Below are positions 44,728-54,156 of a DNA stretch of 64,000 nucleotides, one piece after another. A model generated the notes under the pieces. It made no database searches. It saw only the letters and a program-made list of their open reading frames with translations, and was not told where the DNA came from. The DNA is from Bacteroidaceae bacterium (GTDB lineage: Bacteria > Bacteroidota > Bacteroidia > Bacteroidales > Bacteroidaceae): assembly GCA_017622495.1 (NCBI GenBank), contig JAGAQY010000034.1, forward strand, positions 1 to 64,000. The letters run 5' to 3'. The number at the start of each line of letters is the position of its first letter. Position 1 is the first letter of the stretch. The position numbers were made by a program, and so were the translations under genes.

Positions 44728-44786
44728 CAACTTTCATTGAGAGAATAGACCAAATAAATTATTGTTAAACTTTAAGAGAAAAATTT

Positions 44787-47700
44787 ATGAAAGGTAAATT
44801 GATGATGTTATTAGCTTGTCTCTTTATGGGTGCAAGCATGGTAACTGCTCAGACCTCTAAGGTGACTGGTCTTGTAATCAGCGCCGAAGACAGTGAGCCT
44901 GTGATTGGTGCCTCAGTCGCAGTAAAGGGCGTGCCCACTCTGGGTGCCATTACTGACGTTGATGGCAAGTTCGTTATTGAAAACCTTCCAAGTAGCGCGA
45001 AGACTTTAGTCGTATCGTACGTTGGAATGGTGACTACTGAAGTGGCTATTAAGCCTAATGTAAGAGTTGTTCTGGAGAGTGATACAGAGCACTTGGATGA
45101 AGTAATGGTTGTGGCTTTCGGTACAGCCAAGAAGTCTCAGTTTACGGGTTCGGCCGCAACAATCAAGGCCGACAAGATTGCTGAGCGTCAAGTTTCTAAC
45201 GTATCTAACGCTCTGAGCGGTCAGATTGCCGGTGTGCAGACTACAGCTACCAATGGTGAGCCGGGTGCTGCAGCCAATGTTCGCATCCGTGGTATCGGTT
45301 CTATGAGTGCCAGCAATGCTCCGCTGTATGTAGTGGATGGCGTGCCCTTCGAAGGCAACATCTCTACCATCAACCCGCAGGACATCGAGACCATGACCGT
45401 ATTGAAGGATGCTGCATCCAACGCGCTCTATGGTGCTCGTGGTGCCAACGGTGTAATTTTGATCACCACCAAGAAGGGACAGAGTGGTTCGAAAGCCAAG
45501 ATTGACGTGGATGCCAAGTGGGGTACCAACCGCCGTGCCATCCCCAACTACGATGTGATGACCGATGCCAACACATATTACGAGACCTACTATCAGGGTA
45601 TCAACAATGCGTTGGGTGGCAATGCTGCATCTGACAAGGTGGGTGCCTACGTAGAGCAGTTCCTGGGCTATCCTATCTACAACATCCCCGAGGGGGAACA
45701 GTTGTTTACTGCTGAGGGTAAAATCAACCCCAACGCCACATTGGGCAATGTTTATGCCGATGAGTATTACTTGCAGCCCGACAATTGGTACAACGAGTTG
45801 TTCCAGAACGACAACCTCCGTCAGGAGTATAACGTTCGCATCAGCGGTGCCAGCCCTCAGTCGACCTATTTCTTGTCGGCAGGTTATCTGGAAGATACCG
45901 GTATCATCCCCAGTTCTGGATTCCAGCGTTTCAGCACACGTATGAATGCTGACTATCAGGTGAACAACCGCATCAAGGTGGGTTCAAGCTTCTCGTATGT
46001 GAACACCAACTCACTCTCTCCGCGCGACCAGTCTGGTTCTTCATCAGGCAACTTGTTCTATATCTCCAACATGATTGCTCCCATCTATCCTCTCTATGTA
46101 CGCAACGCCGACGGCTCAATCAAGATTGACGAGTATGGCTTCACCACTTATGACTTCGGTGCAGGTGAGTATCCTGGTCTCGGTCGCCCGTTCATGGGTA
46201 ACTCTAACCCCGCATCTATGATTGCGCTCGACAAGTACAAGACTGTATCTGACGTGCTTAGTGGTCGTGCGTTCCTCAACTGGGAGATTGCCAAGGGTCT
46301 TAAGGCATCGGCCAATTGGGGTGTAGATGTCAACAATAGCCGTATCAACAACTTGTATAATGCCTACTATGGCCAGTACTCATCTACAGGTGGTATCATC
46401 TATGTAACTGCCGCCCGCACATTCAGCACCAACCAACAGTACTTGCTGACTTATAATAAGGAGTATGGTAACCATAGCATCGATGCATTGGCTGGTTATG
46501 AGAACTATCAGCGTACCTATCAGTATCTGAACGGTTCGAAAGAGAATCTCTACAACCCCAACGTTCCTGAGATTGACAACGCCATTAGTCAGCCGAGTGC
46601 ATCTTCATATACAGGTGTGTACAATACTCAAGGTATCTTGGCACGCTTGCAGTACGACTATGCCGACAAGTATTTCTTCAGCGCCAGCTTCCGTCGCGAC
46701 GCTTCTTCACGCTTCCATCCCGACAACCGCTGGGGTAACTTCTGGTCGGTAGGTGGTGGTTGGTTGCTCAACAAGGAGAACTTCCTCCTCGGTGTTGACA
46801 ACATTGACCTCTTGAAGTTCAAGGCTTCTTATGGTGTGCAGGGTAACGACAACCTCGACTATACAGACCTCCACAACTACAACTACTACTCTGACCACTA
46901 TGGTATTGCTGACGCCAATGGTGACTTTGCCCTGTCATTGACCTACAAGGGAAACAAGGACATCACATGGGAAAGTTCACACAACTTCAACACCGGCTTC
47001 GACTTCGAGTTCTTCAAGCGTCGTCTGCGCGGTACTGTAGAGTACTTCACCCGCAAGACTGTAGACATGCTCTACGAGCGTCCTGTGGCTCCTTCGTTGG
47101 GTTACACTGCGTTGCCGATGAACGTAGGTTCAATGTCGAACAGCGGTTTTGAGTTGGACATCCAGGGCGACCTCATCCGCTCAAAGAAGGTGAACTGGAC
47201 AGCCAACTTCAACATTACTTCCGTGAAGAACGTTATCAACGAGCTGCACCCCGACCTTGACGGCGAGATGATTGACGGTTCATGGATCTACCGTGAAGGC
47301 GAATCATCTTATCAGATGTATATCCGCGAGTATGCCGGTGTTGATCCCGAGAACGGTGACGCTCTCTGGTATGTAGACGTGCCTCAGGTTGGTGAGGACG
47401 GCACTCCGCTGAAGGATGCCAATGGTGAGCCTGTAGTGAAGAAAGAGACCACCAACGAGTACACCAACGCTACACGTTACGCCACTGGCGATATCCTGCC
47501 CAAGGCATACGGTGGCTTCGGCACCAACCTCAGCGCCTACGGATTTGACTTTGGCATCTCATTCGCTTATCAGTTTGGCGGCCGCATCTACGACAACACC
47601 TATGCTGCATTGATGCACCAAGGCACAAGTGATGATGCCGGACGGAACTGGCACAAGGATGTTCTGAACGCATGGACTCCCGAGAACACCGTTACAGACG

Positions 47701-47990
47701 TTCCTATGCTCAACTACAATGGCGACGGCTATGCAAACGGCGTTTCTACCCGCTTCTTGACAAGCTCAAACTACCTCAGCATCAACAATATCACCTTCGG
47801 ATATACCGTGCCCAAGACCTTCACTCAGAAGATTGGCGTACAGAACTTCCGTATATACTTTGCTGCTGACAACGTTGCCGTATTCGCAGCACGTAAGGGT
47901 CTCGACCCCCGTCAGAGCTACTCTACATCATCTAACTCATACTACTCACCGATGCGTACAATGTCGGCTGGTGTGACGATGACATTCTAA
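44787..47990 (+). CDS. SusC-family TonB-dependent transporter (operon 2, expressed configuration)
   Basis: A 1067-residue outer-membrane transporter with signal peptide (about 1-21, MKGKLMMLLACLFMGASMVTA), carboxypeptidase-regulatory-like domain (about 25-95), plug (about 105-230, VRIRGIGSMSASNAPLYVVDGVPFEG; ALYGARGANGVILITTKKG) and barrel ending in Phe (SAGVTMTF). The 18-bp crossover site (44990-45007) lies inside the regulatory-like domain and encodes S-S-A-K-T at about residues 69-73. So residues 1-68 with the promoter are a potentially exchangeable start cassette, while the rest is the body. It is followed by susD2 after 22 nt. The imported nutrient is unknown. Confidence 0.95.
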   Translation: MKGKLMMLLACLFMGASMVTAQTSKVTGLVISAEDSEPVIGASVAVKGVPTLGAITDVDGKFVIENLPSSAKTLVVSYVGMVTTEVAIKPNVRVVLESDTEHLDEVMVVAFGTAKKSQFTGSAATIKADKIAERQVSNVSNALSGQIAGVQTTATNGEPGAAANVRIRGIGSMSASNAPLYVVDGVPFEGNISTINPQDIETMTVLKDAASNALYGARGANGVILITTKKGQSGSKAKIDVDAKWGTNRRAIPNYDVMTDANTYYETYYQGINNALGGNAASDKVGAYVEQFLGYPIYNIPEGEQLFTAEGKINPNATLGNVYADEYYLQPDNWYNELFQNDNLRQEYNVRISGASPQSTYFLSAGYLEDTGIIPSSGFQRFSTRMNADYQVNNRIKVGSSFSYVNTNSLSPRDQSGSSSGNLFYISNMIAPIYPLYVRNADGSIKIDEYGFTTYDFGAGEYPGLGRPFMGNSNPASMIALDKYKTVSDVLSGRAFLNWEIAKGLKASANWGVDVNNSRINNLYNAYYGQYSSTGGIIYVTAARTFSTNQQYLLTYNKEYGNHSIDALAGYENYQRTYQYLNGSKENLYNPNVPEIDNAISQPSASSYTGVYNTQGILARLQYDYADKYFFSASFRRDASSRFHPDNRWGNFWSVGGGWLLNKENFLLGVDNIDLLKFKASYGVQGNDNLDYTDLHNYNYYSDHYGIADANGDFALSLTYKGNKDITWESSHNFNTGFDFEFFKRRLRGTVEYFTRKTVDMLYERPVAPSLGYTALPMNVGSMSNSGFELDIQGDLIRSKKVNWTANFNITSVKNVINELHPDLDGEMIDGSWIYREGESSYQMYIREYAGVDPENGDALWYVDVPQVGEDGTPLKDANGEPVVKKETTNEYTNATRYATGDILPKAYGGFGTNLSAYGFDFGISFAYQFGGRIYDNTYAALMHQGTSDDAGRNWHKDVLNAWTPENTVTDVPMLNYNGDGYANGVSTRFLTSSNYLSINNITFGYTVPKTFTQKIGVQNFRIYFAADNVAVFAARKGLDPRQSYSTSSNSYYSPMRTMSAGVTMTF
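44990..45007 (+). repeat. Predicted recombinase crossover site inside susC2
   Basis: AAGTAGCGCGAAGACTTT in direct orientation within the coding sequence, frame ..CCA AGT AGC GCG AAG ACT.. The identity ends at the A after ACTTT. Imperfect arms AAGT/ACTT flank the GCGCGA-containing centre. Confidence 0.8.
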
Positions 47991-48012
47991 TAACCCATTA
48001 TAAGAAAAGAAT

Positions 48013-49626
48013 ATGAAAGCAAATAAATATATCACCTTATTGTTCGCATCGGCTGCCATGTTTGCAGCCTGCGAAGAAGGCGATGCGCTGCAAGGCGGCA
48101 CCGTAACAGCGGAGCAAAAGTCTGAAGTGGCTCAGGAGAATCCTGCAAAGCTGTCGAGCGACATGAACGCTTTGAAGGACAACCTCATCCAGTTCGGCAC
48201 CATCTCAACAAGCACATCGACCAATCACCTCGACTTCGGTTTCCCCGCACTTTGCCTGATGTTCGACCAGGCTGGTCAAGATATGGTGTCAGAGAACCAC
48301 GGTTACAACTGGCTGAGCGATCAGTTGATGCTGCAAGACCGTGTGAAGACCTCTTCGTACAACAACTTCATCTGGAAACTGCACTTCCAGCACATCAAGT
48401 CGGCCAACGACATCCTCAAGACCTTGGTAAGCGATGAAGAGCCACAAGGACAGATTGCGAACTATATCGGTCAGGCATTGGCCTCACGTGCGTTCGACTA
48501 TCTGCAGTTGGTACAGGCCTATCAGTTCACCTATCTCGGCCATGAAGAAGAACTGGCTGTGCCCATCGTAACAGAAACGATGAGCGAAGAGGAAGCGATG
48601 AACAATCCTTTGGCTACAGTAAAGGATGTGTACACACAGATTATGGATGACCTCGACACTGCCATCCCCTATCTGGAGAACAATCCTGTCGATGGCGACA
48701 AGGCACAGATCAATGCTGCCGTAGCCTATGGCCTTCGTGCTCGTGCCAACATGCTGATGGGTGAATATGCCAATGCTGCCACTGACGCAGCCAAGGCTCT
48801 TGAACTGTCTGGCGCTACTCCTTATTCTATAGAGGAGGTTTCTGTGCCCTCATTCAACAATGTTGCCAACTCTTGGATTTGGGGTTCTATCATCACTACA
48901 AACAATGATGTAGTGCAGACTGGTATCATCAACTGGCCCTCGCACCTCTGCTCTATGACGGGTAACGGCTACACCACTGGTATCGGTATGAATGTAGTAC
49001 ACAAGCGCATCAACTCTGCTCTGTGGGAGCGCATTCCCGAAACAGACGTTCGCAAGGGTTGGTGGGTAAATGCTGATATGTTCTCTCCCAACTTGGAGTA
49101 TGCTTATGGTGCAGGCGCTTCGGCAGGTATTGCCAATGCGGCAGTGTTCGCCACATATACCAACGTGAAGTTTGGTCCTCAGGACAACATCGTTTTCAAC
49201 ACCGAGAACTCACAGGACTGGCCTTTGATGCGTGCCGAGGAGATGCTTCTCATCCAAGCCGAGGCATTGGGTCGCAGCGCTGGTGTTGATGCAGGTAAGC
49301 AAGTACTTGAAGGTTTTGTAAAGAACTATCGTGACCCCGCTTACACTTGCACAGCCACCGACCTTGACGCTTTTGTTGACGAGGTATGGTTCCAGCGTCG
49401 TGTCGAGCTTTGGGGCGAAGGTTTCTCACTCTTCGATGTTCTCCGCTTGAAGAAGCCTATCATCCGTAAGGGTGCCAACTTCTCAGGCAACGTAACCTTC
49501 GAGGATCTTCCTGCCGAGTCACCCATCTTCATCTACTCTATTCCCGAATCAGAGAGAGAAGCAAACAAGGGTATCGATGTATCGCTCCTAAGAGAAGACC
49601 CCGTAGCTCCTAAGGCTATCATGTAA
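48013..49626 (+). CDS. SusD-family nutrient-binding lipoprotein (operon 2)
   Basis: A 537-residue SusD/RagB-type lipoprotein with lipobox FASAAMFAAC (Cys at about 20). Helical TPR-like elements are AYGLRARANMLMGEYANAATDAAKALEL (about 237-264). The C-terminal pattern is VWFQRRVELWGEGFSLFDVLRLKKPIIRKG..SPIFIYSIPESEREANKG. It starts 22 nt after susC2. The ligand is unknown. Similarity to the SusD at 37622 is visible (TAEQK..A..NP..; VWGI/WGS pairs), suggesting operons 1 and 2 are relatives. Confidence 0.95.
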   Translation: MKANKYITLLFASAAMFAACEEGDALQGGTVTAEQKSEVAQENPAKLSSDMNALKDNLIQFGTISTSTSTNHLDFGFPALCLMFDQAGQDMVSENHGYNWLSDQLMLQDRVKTSSYNNFIWKLHFQHIKSANDILKTLVSDEEPQGQIANYIGQALASRAFDYLQLVQAYQFTYLGHEEELAVPIVTETMSEEEAMNNPLATVKDVYTQIMDDLDTAIPYLENNPVDGDKAQINAAVAYGLRARANMLMGEYANAATDAAKALELSGATPYSIEEVSVPSFNNVANSWIWGSIITTNNDVVQTGIINWPSHLCSMTGNGYTTGIGMNVVHKRINSALWERIPETDVRKGWWVNADMFSPNLEYAYGAGASAGIANAAVFATYTNVKFGPQDNIVFNTENSQDWPLMRAEEMLLIQAEALGRSAGVDAGKQVLEGFVKNYRDPAYTCTATDLDAFVDEVWFQRRVELWGEGFSLFDVLRLKKPIIRKGANFSGNVTFEDLPAESPIFIYSIPESEREANKGIDVSLLREDPVAPKAIM

Positions 49627-49651
49627 TTACACATTACACCTATTATATATA

Positions 49652-49681
49652 TTCAGGGCACCGATGCGTCGGTGCCCTGAA
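49652..49681 (+). terminator. Terminator of operon 2 (twin of operon 3)
   Basis: Stem TTCAGGGCACCGA / TCGGTGCCCTGAA with TGCG loop, then TTGTTT. The surrounding sequence ATTACACCTATTATATAT is shared with the terminator of operon 3 (56589-56618), differing by a 2-nt length difference and one base in the loop. Confidence 0.85.
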
Positions 49682-49716
49682 TTGTTTATTTAAGCTTACG
49701 AGTTCATAATCAGTTT

Positions 49717-50856
49717 CTAATATTCCGTAGCCAACCACTCACTGAAGAAGTAGTCGTAAATACGGTAGGCATCATCCTCTTGAGTTATCAAGTCGCTCTT
49801 CAACAAGCCTTTGATGGCCGACTGCACGGAGCTTGCCGATGGCAGGGCATATTTCTTCATAAAAGCCGAGGATGTGATGCCACGTGCCTTACGCTCCTTG
49901 GCTATAGCTTGAAGCACAAGTTTCTGCTTGGGAGGAAGATGAACGAGGATATCTTTGTAGCTCCCCTCTTGGGCGATGATGACATTCTTGCGTGCTGCCT
50001 CTATCTGGCTAGCAGTGCATAACGTGTCGAACGGAGTCAAGGCAAAGAGTTCATTCATCATCAATTGTACATACCATGTACAGCCATCAAACATAGCGTA
50101 TACCTGTTCTACCACCTCGCATTCAATATGTTTTCCTCGTTCCTCGAACAAGTGAACGGCAAAATCACAGTACGCATTGATAGGGATAGGGGCGAGACTC
50201 ATGCTGATGGCACTCTGATAGAACGGTTTGCTCGGCGAATTGAACATACGGCTCATCGTATGGCGCTTGCTTCCTGCAAATACGAACATCGTCTGCTTGC
50301 ATTGCTGTATCTTGGTGCGCAATAATGCCTCTAGATTTTTATCCTCGTACTCCGTTATTTGTTGAAACTCATCGATGGCTACAATACAAGGCCGGTCGGC
50401 CGACTCTAGATAGGCGAAAATCTCGTCAAGGGTCGTTTGTGGAGACTGTATATAGCCCAATCCGATGTCAAATGAAGGTTCGCCCGTCATCGCATCCAAT
50501 TTGAAGCCTACACGCAGCGAACTGATAGCCTGGAAGAAGCGTTCAGCCCACTGTGTTTTCTTAGGTTTCAATTCCTCGTAAATAGACTTACCCAGCAGAT
50601 ATACAAATTCTTCGAAGGAGGTTGTCGCATATATATCAACAAAGAAGGTGTAATACTGGGATTTCAACTCCTCCTGATTGAAGCAATGGCGGATAAGGCC
50701 AGTCTTTCCTAAGCGACGTGGAGAAATCAATGCAACATTTCTACCATTCATTATCTGCTTGATAAAAAAAGACGTTTCCTCTTCTCTGTCGCAGAAATAT
50801 CTGTCAGATACGTACTTACCCACAAGAAAGGGGTTCTGTATAAGCAATTCTTCCAT
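49717..50856 (-). CDS. AAA-type ATPase (ATPase_2-like family)
   Basis: A 379-residue cytoplasmic ATPase. Walker A SPRRLGKTGL (about 45-54), Walker B PCIVAIDEFQQI (about 156-167), sensor-like MFVFAGSKRHTMSRMF, then a C-terminal winged-helix-like region (LPPKQKLVLQAIAKERKARGITSSAFMKKYALPSASSVQSAIKGLLKSDLI, about 304-354) that may bind DNA. The start at 50856 follows from a promoter box at 50877-50884, which falls inside the longer frame to 50928. The function is unknown; such proteins are common in Bacteroidetes. It lies between the SusC2/SusD2 operon and the truncated susC3, inside the region shuffled if site 51080 is used. Confidence 0.8.
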   Translation of the reverse strand: MEELLIQNPFLVGKYVSDRYFCDREEETSFFIKQIMNGRNVALISPRRLGKTGLIRHCFNQEELKSQYYTFFVDIYATTSFEEFVYLLGKSIYEELKPKKTQWAERFFQAISSLRVGFKLDAMTGEPSFDIGLGYIQSPQTTLDEIFAYLESADRPCIVAIDEFQQITEYEDKNLEALLRTKIQQCKQTMFVFAGSKRHTMSRMFNSPSKPFYQSAISMSLAPIPINAYCDFAVHLFEERGKHIECEVVEQVYAMFDGCTWYVQLMMNELFALTPFDTLCTASQIEAARKNVIIAQEGSYKDILVHLPPKQKLVLQAIAKERKARGITSSAFMKKYALPSASSVQSAIKGLLKSDLITQEDDAYRIYDYFFSEWLATEY

Positions 50857-50876
50857 ACGGTTCTCTAAATTTATTG

Positions 50877-50884
50877 CAAATATA
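50877..50884 (-). promoter_or_regulatory. TAnnTTTG -7 box of the ATPase gene
   Basis: TATATTTG on the minus strand. It predicts a start near 50870 and a leader of about 15 nt. No well-spaced upstream TTG; CAA at 50898 is 13 nt away. Confidence 0.45.
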
Positions 50885-51035
50885 ATAATTATGACTGCAA
50901 TAAAATAATAAACCGAGATTTTTTTCAAATAAGATTATTCAAATGGATTTCTTGGGTCATTTTATGTCCTAAATCTAGCCAGTTATTCTTTAAGAGCTGC
51001 GATAGCTTCTATATGCTTGCTAAACAATTGACAAC

Positions 51036-54000
51036 ATGCGATATACAAATATTCTCATCCGCATAATGGCTTTTAGGCAAAGTAGCGCGAAGACTTTGAT
51101 TGTGTCTTACATGGGTATGACCACTCAGGAAGTGACCATTCACCCCTATGTAAAGGTTGTTATGCAGTCAGATGCAGAAGTGTTGGAAGAGGTTGTGATT
51201 GCTGTGCCTTATGGTACTGTAAAGAAGGCAAACTTCTCAGGTTCTGCCGCTCAGGTGACTGGTGAGAAGTTGGCAGAGATGCAGGTTGCCAACATTTCTA
51301 ACGCACTGCAAGGATCTATCGCTGGTGTGCAGACAGTATCTTCTTCAGGTACTCCTGGTTCAGGTTCGAGCATCCTTGTACGTGGTATCGGTTCTATCAG
51401 TGCTGGTCAAGAACCCCTTATCGTGGTTGACGGTGTACCTTATGAAGGTTCGTTGAACTCTATCCCTTCTCAGGATATCGAGGCGTTGACCGTATTGAAG
51501 GATGCTGCTGCCAACTCTATGTATGGTGCTCGTGGTGCCAACGGTGTAGTAATGGTAACAACAAAGAGCGGTGGTAACCGTCGTCCACGTGTGAACTTCG
51601 ATGCTCGCTATGGTGTGAATATCCGTGGCGTGAAGCCCTACAACTCTGTGACCGACGCTGGCGAGTATTACGAGCTCTTGCATGAGTCTGTAACCAACCA
51701 GCTTGCAACTGAGATGGGCTATATGGCCGCTTCGCAGTATGCTGCTGACAACTTGATTTCCAACTATGCCAAGTACAATATCTTCAGAGGCGTAGCTGAC
51801 AACGCGATCATCAACCCCTTGACCGGTAAGTTGACAGCGGAGGCTGCTGCAGCAGGTCTTCTCTGGACTGACAACTGGATGAACAACATGCAGAACGGCG
51901 TTCACCAAGAGTATAACGTAAGTGTATCGGGTGGTAATGACAGAACTTCTGCTTATATGTCTGCAGGTTATCTGTCTGACGAGGGTATTGCTCCAGGTTC
52001 TGGATTCGACCGTATTTCTGTTCGTACAAAGATTGACCAGAAGATTTCTGACCGTATCAAGACTGGCATTAGCTTGTCATACGCTCGCACCAATCGTAAT
52101 TGGTTTGGTGATGAATCAAGCAACTATTCAAATATCTTCATGTCATCTCAGATGATTGCCCCTATCTGTCCTGTATATCTGTACGATGAGAATGGTAACG
52201 TCATGATTGACGAGAAAACTGGTAACAAGATGTATGACTACGGTACAGAGCATGGCCGTGGCTATGCAGCACAATCTAACCCCTATGCACAGGCTCAGGA
52301 CGGTATCAATGATGATGTAACCGACAACATCAGTGCCCGTGGTTATTTCAACTGGGAGATTGTAAAGGATTTGACCGTGTCGGCCAACATGGCATATGAC
52401 GTGTTCTCACAGAATCAGATTCAGTTCACAACTCCTATTGCTGGTGATGCTGCAGCTGTTAATGGCCGTGGTTACCGTTATGCTACTCATACAGGCGTGT
52501 TCAATGTGAATGAATTGATTAACTGGACTCCTACATTCGGCCTCAGTGACTTGAACGTCATGTTGGGTCACGAGTCTAACGAATACGACTATTCGTTGTT
52601 CTACGGTCACATGACCAACTTCGTGTCTCCCACCAACCCCGAATTCTCTAACGCCATTAACTATCAGGATATGAGTTCTTACTCATACGGCAAGCAGCGT
52701 GAGGGTTACTTCGGCAAGGTTGACTATGACTTCGACGACCGTTACTACTTGACCGCAAGCATTCGTCGCGATGCCTCTTCAATGTTCCATCCCGATGCAC
52801 GTTGGGGTACCTTCTGGGCTGTTGGCGGTAGCTGGCGTATTTCTAAGGAGTCGTTTATGCGTGGCGCCTCTACTTGGTTGCAGGATGCTAAGGTAAAGGC
52901 TTCTTACGGTACACAGGGTAACGACAACCTATTGAACAGTTCTGGTTACGCATTGTACAAGACTTATACTGACCTCTATTCTATCGCACGTGTTGACGGC
53001 AGTGCAGCTTTGTCTAAGTACCTTCGTGGAAACAAGGATCTCACATGGGAGAAGTCAAAAAACTTCAATGCTGGTGTCGAAGGTCGTCTATGGAATCGTG
53101 TAAACTTTGACGCTAACTTCTTCGTGAAGGAGACTACCGACATGTTGTTCTACAGTCCTCTGCCCGCATCACAGGGTAGCCCCTCTGGTATCTACAAGAA
53201 TGAGATGGATATGAAGAACGTTGGTTTCGACTTCGAGTTGAGCGCTGACCTCTATCGCGCAGACAACGTATTGGTAACTATGGCTGTTAACGGCCTTACT
53301 TACAAAAATGCGTTGACCAAGCTCCCCGACAGCAAGGGCACAGAGGGTTATCAGAATGGATACTACTTCCGTGAGCTCGGTAGCCCCCTCTACAACTGGT
53401 CGCTCTACGAATATGTAGGTGTAGATCCTCAGACTGGTCTTCCCCAGTACAATGACTACTCTAATATCTACAAGCAGGTACAGGCCGAGGATCCTGCTAC
53501 TGGCGAACCCCTCTTCAATGAGGATGGTACTCCTGTGATGGTTGACACCGATGAAATTATTGGTGAGAAGGTAACCATAGTTAACTCTACTGAAGGCCTT
53601 AATGACCAAGACAAGCGTCACGATGGCAAGTCTTCTATCGCAGACTTCATCGGTGGTGTTTCACTCAGCGCTCAGGTTTATGGCTTCGACGTAGCTGTTC
53701 AGACTGCATTCCAGCTCGGTGGTTATGTATACGATGGCACATACGCTTCATTGATGACCTCTGGTGCTAATGGTCAGACATTCCATACCGACATGGCCAA
53801 CCGTTGGACCACTCCTGGTCAGGTAACTAATGTGCCCCGCCTCCACTACGAAGGTCCTACCGGTACCTATTCAAGCTCTATGAGCGACCGTTGGTTGACC
53901 TCTGCCTCTTACTTCTCGCTGAAGAATGTATCGGTTGGTTACACATTGCCCAAGAATCTTACCAAGAAGGCAGGTATTGAGAAAGCACGTTTCTACCTCA

Positions 54001-54128
54001 CTGGCGATAACATTTGGCTGAAGTCGGCTCGCAAGGGTCTTGATCCACGTCAGTATGTTGACGGTTCTACTGGCTATGGCTATTCAGCAATGAGCACATA
54101 TTCAGTAGGTGCTAGCTTGGTATTCTAA
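51036..54128 (+). CDS. SusC-family transporter body lacking its own start (operon 3, predicted silent)
   Basis: The open frame of 1030 codons starts with MRYTNILIRIMAFRQ, which is not a signal peptide. SusC homology begins at the crossover site (51081, S-S-A-K-T) in the middle of the regulatory-like domain and is complete from there: plug (ILVRGIGSISAGQEPLIVVDGVPYEG; SMYGARGANGVVMVTTKSG) and barrel to the final Phe (SVGASLVF). Joined to the 68-residue cassette of susC2 it would give a protein of 1083 residues, a normal length. I see no promoter in 50929-51035. I predict that this body is silent until recombination supplies the promoter and N-terminus. A plain 5' deletion is the alternative. 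Confidence 0.85.
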   Translation: MRYTNILIRIMAFRQSSAKTLIVSYMGMTTQEVTIHPYVKVVMQSDAEVLEEVVIAVPYGTVKKANFSGSAAQVTGEKLAEMQVANISNALQGSIAGVQTVSSSGTPGSGSSILVRGIGSISAGQEPLIVVDGVPYEGSLNSIPSQDIEALTVLKDAAANSMYGARGANGVVMVTTKSGGNRRPRVNFDARYGVNIRGVKPYNSVTDAGEYYELLHESVTNQLATEMGYMAASQYAADNLISNYAKYNIFRGVADNAIINPLTGKLTAEAAAAGLLWTDNWMNNMQNGVHQEYNVSVSGGNDRTSAYMSAGYLSDEGIAPGSGFDRISVRTKIDQKISDRIKTGISLSYARTNRNWFGDESSNYSNIFMSSQMIAPICPVYLYDENGNVMIDEKTGNKMYDYGTEHGRGYAAQSNPYAQAQDGINDDVTDNISARGYFNWEIVKDLTVSANMAYDVFSQNQIQFTTPIAGDAAAVNGRGYRYATHTGVFNVNELINWTPTFGLSDLNVMLGHESNEYDYSLFYGHMTNFVSPTNPEFSNAINYQDMSSYSYGKQREGYFGKVDYDFDDRYYLTASIRRDASSMFHPDARWGTFWAVGGSWRISKESFMRGASTWLQDAKVKASYGTQGNDNLLNSSGYALYKTYTDLYSIARVDGSAALSKYLRGNKDLTWEKSKNFNAGVEGRLWNRVNFDANFFVKETTDMLFYSPLPASQGSPSGIYKNEMDMKNVGFDFELSADLYRADNVLVTMAVNGLTYKNALTKLPDSKGTEGYQNGYYFRELGSPLYNWSLYEYVGVDPQTGLPQYNDYSNIYKQVQAEDPATGEPLFNEDGTPVMVDTDEIIGEKVTIVNSTEGLNDQDKRHDGKSSIADFIGGVSLSAQVYGFDVAVQTAFQLGGYVYDGTYASLMTSGANGQTFHTDMANRWTTPGQVTNVPRLHYEGPTGTYSSSMSDRWLTSASYFSLKNVSVGYTLPKNLTKKAGIEKARFYLTGDNIWLKSARKGLDPRQYVDGSTGYGYSAMSTYSVGASLVF
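51080..51097 (+). repeat. Predicted recombinase crossover site at the start of susC3
   Basis: AAGTAGCGCGAAGACTTT in direct orientation and in the same reading frame as the copy in susC2. 22 nt (51077-51098) are identical to the inverted copy at 42632-42653, longer than the match with the susC2 copy. Confidence 0.82.
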
Positions 54129-54156
54129 TCAATTAACGTAAAAAGATAATAAGAAT

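Larger units (their letters stand above)
42633..45007. other. Predicted invertible segment carrying recombinase, promoter and susC start
   Basis: Bounded by inverted 18-bp copies at 42633-42650 and 44990-45007. It contains palindrome array D, the tyrosine recombinase gene (43403-44563), the susC2 promoter (44694-44727) and the first 68 codons of susC2. Inversion would separate that start cassette from the susC2 body and point the promoter at susC1. The boundaries are read from sequence; the inversion is inference. Confidence 0.65.

Noticed and set aside
50857..50928. N-terminal hydrophobic extension of the ATPase at 49717-50856
   Set aside because: It contains the -7 promoter box; the shorter start at 50856 fits family length.
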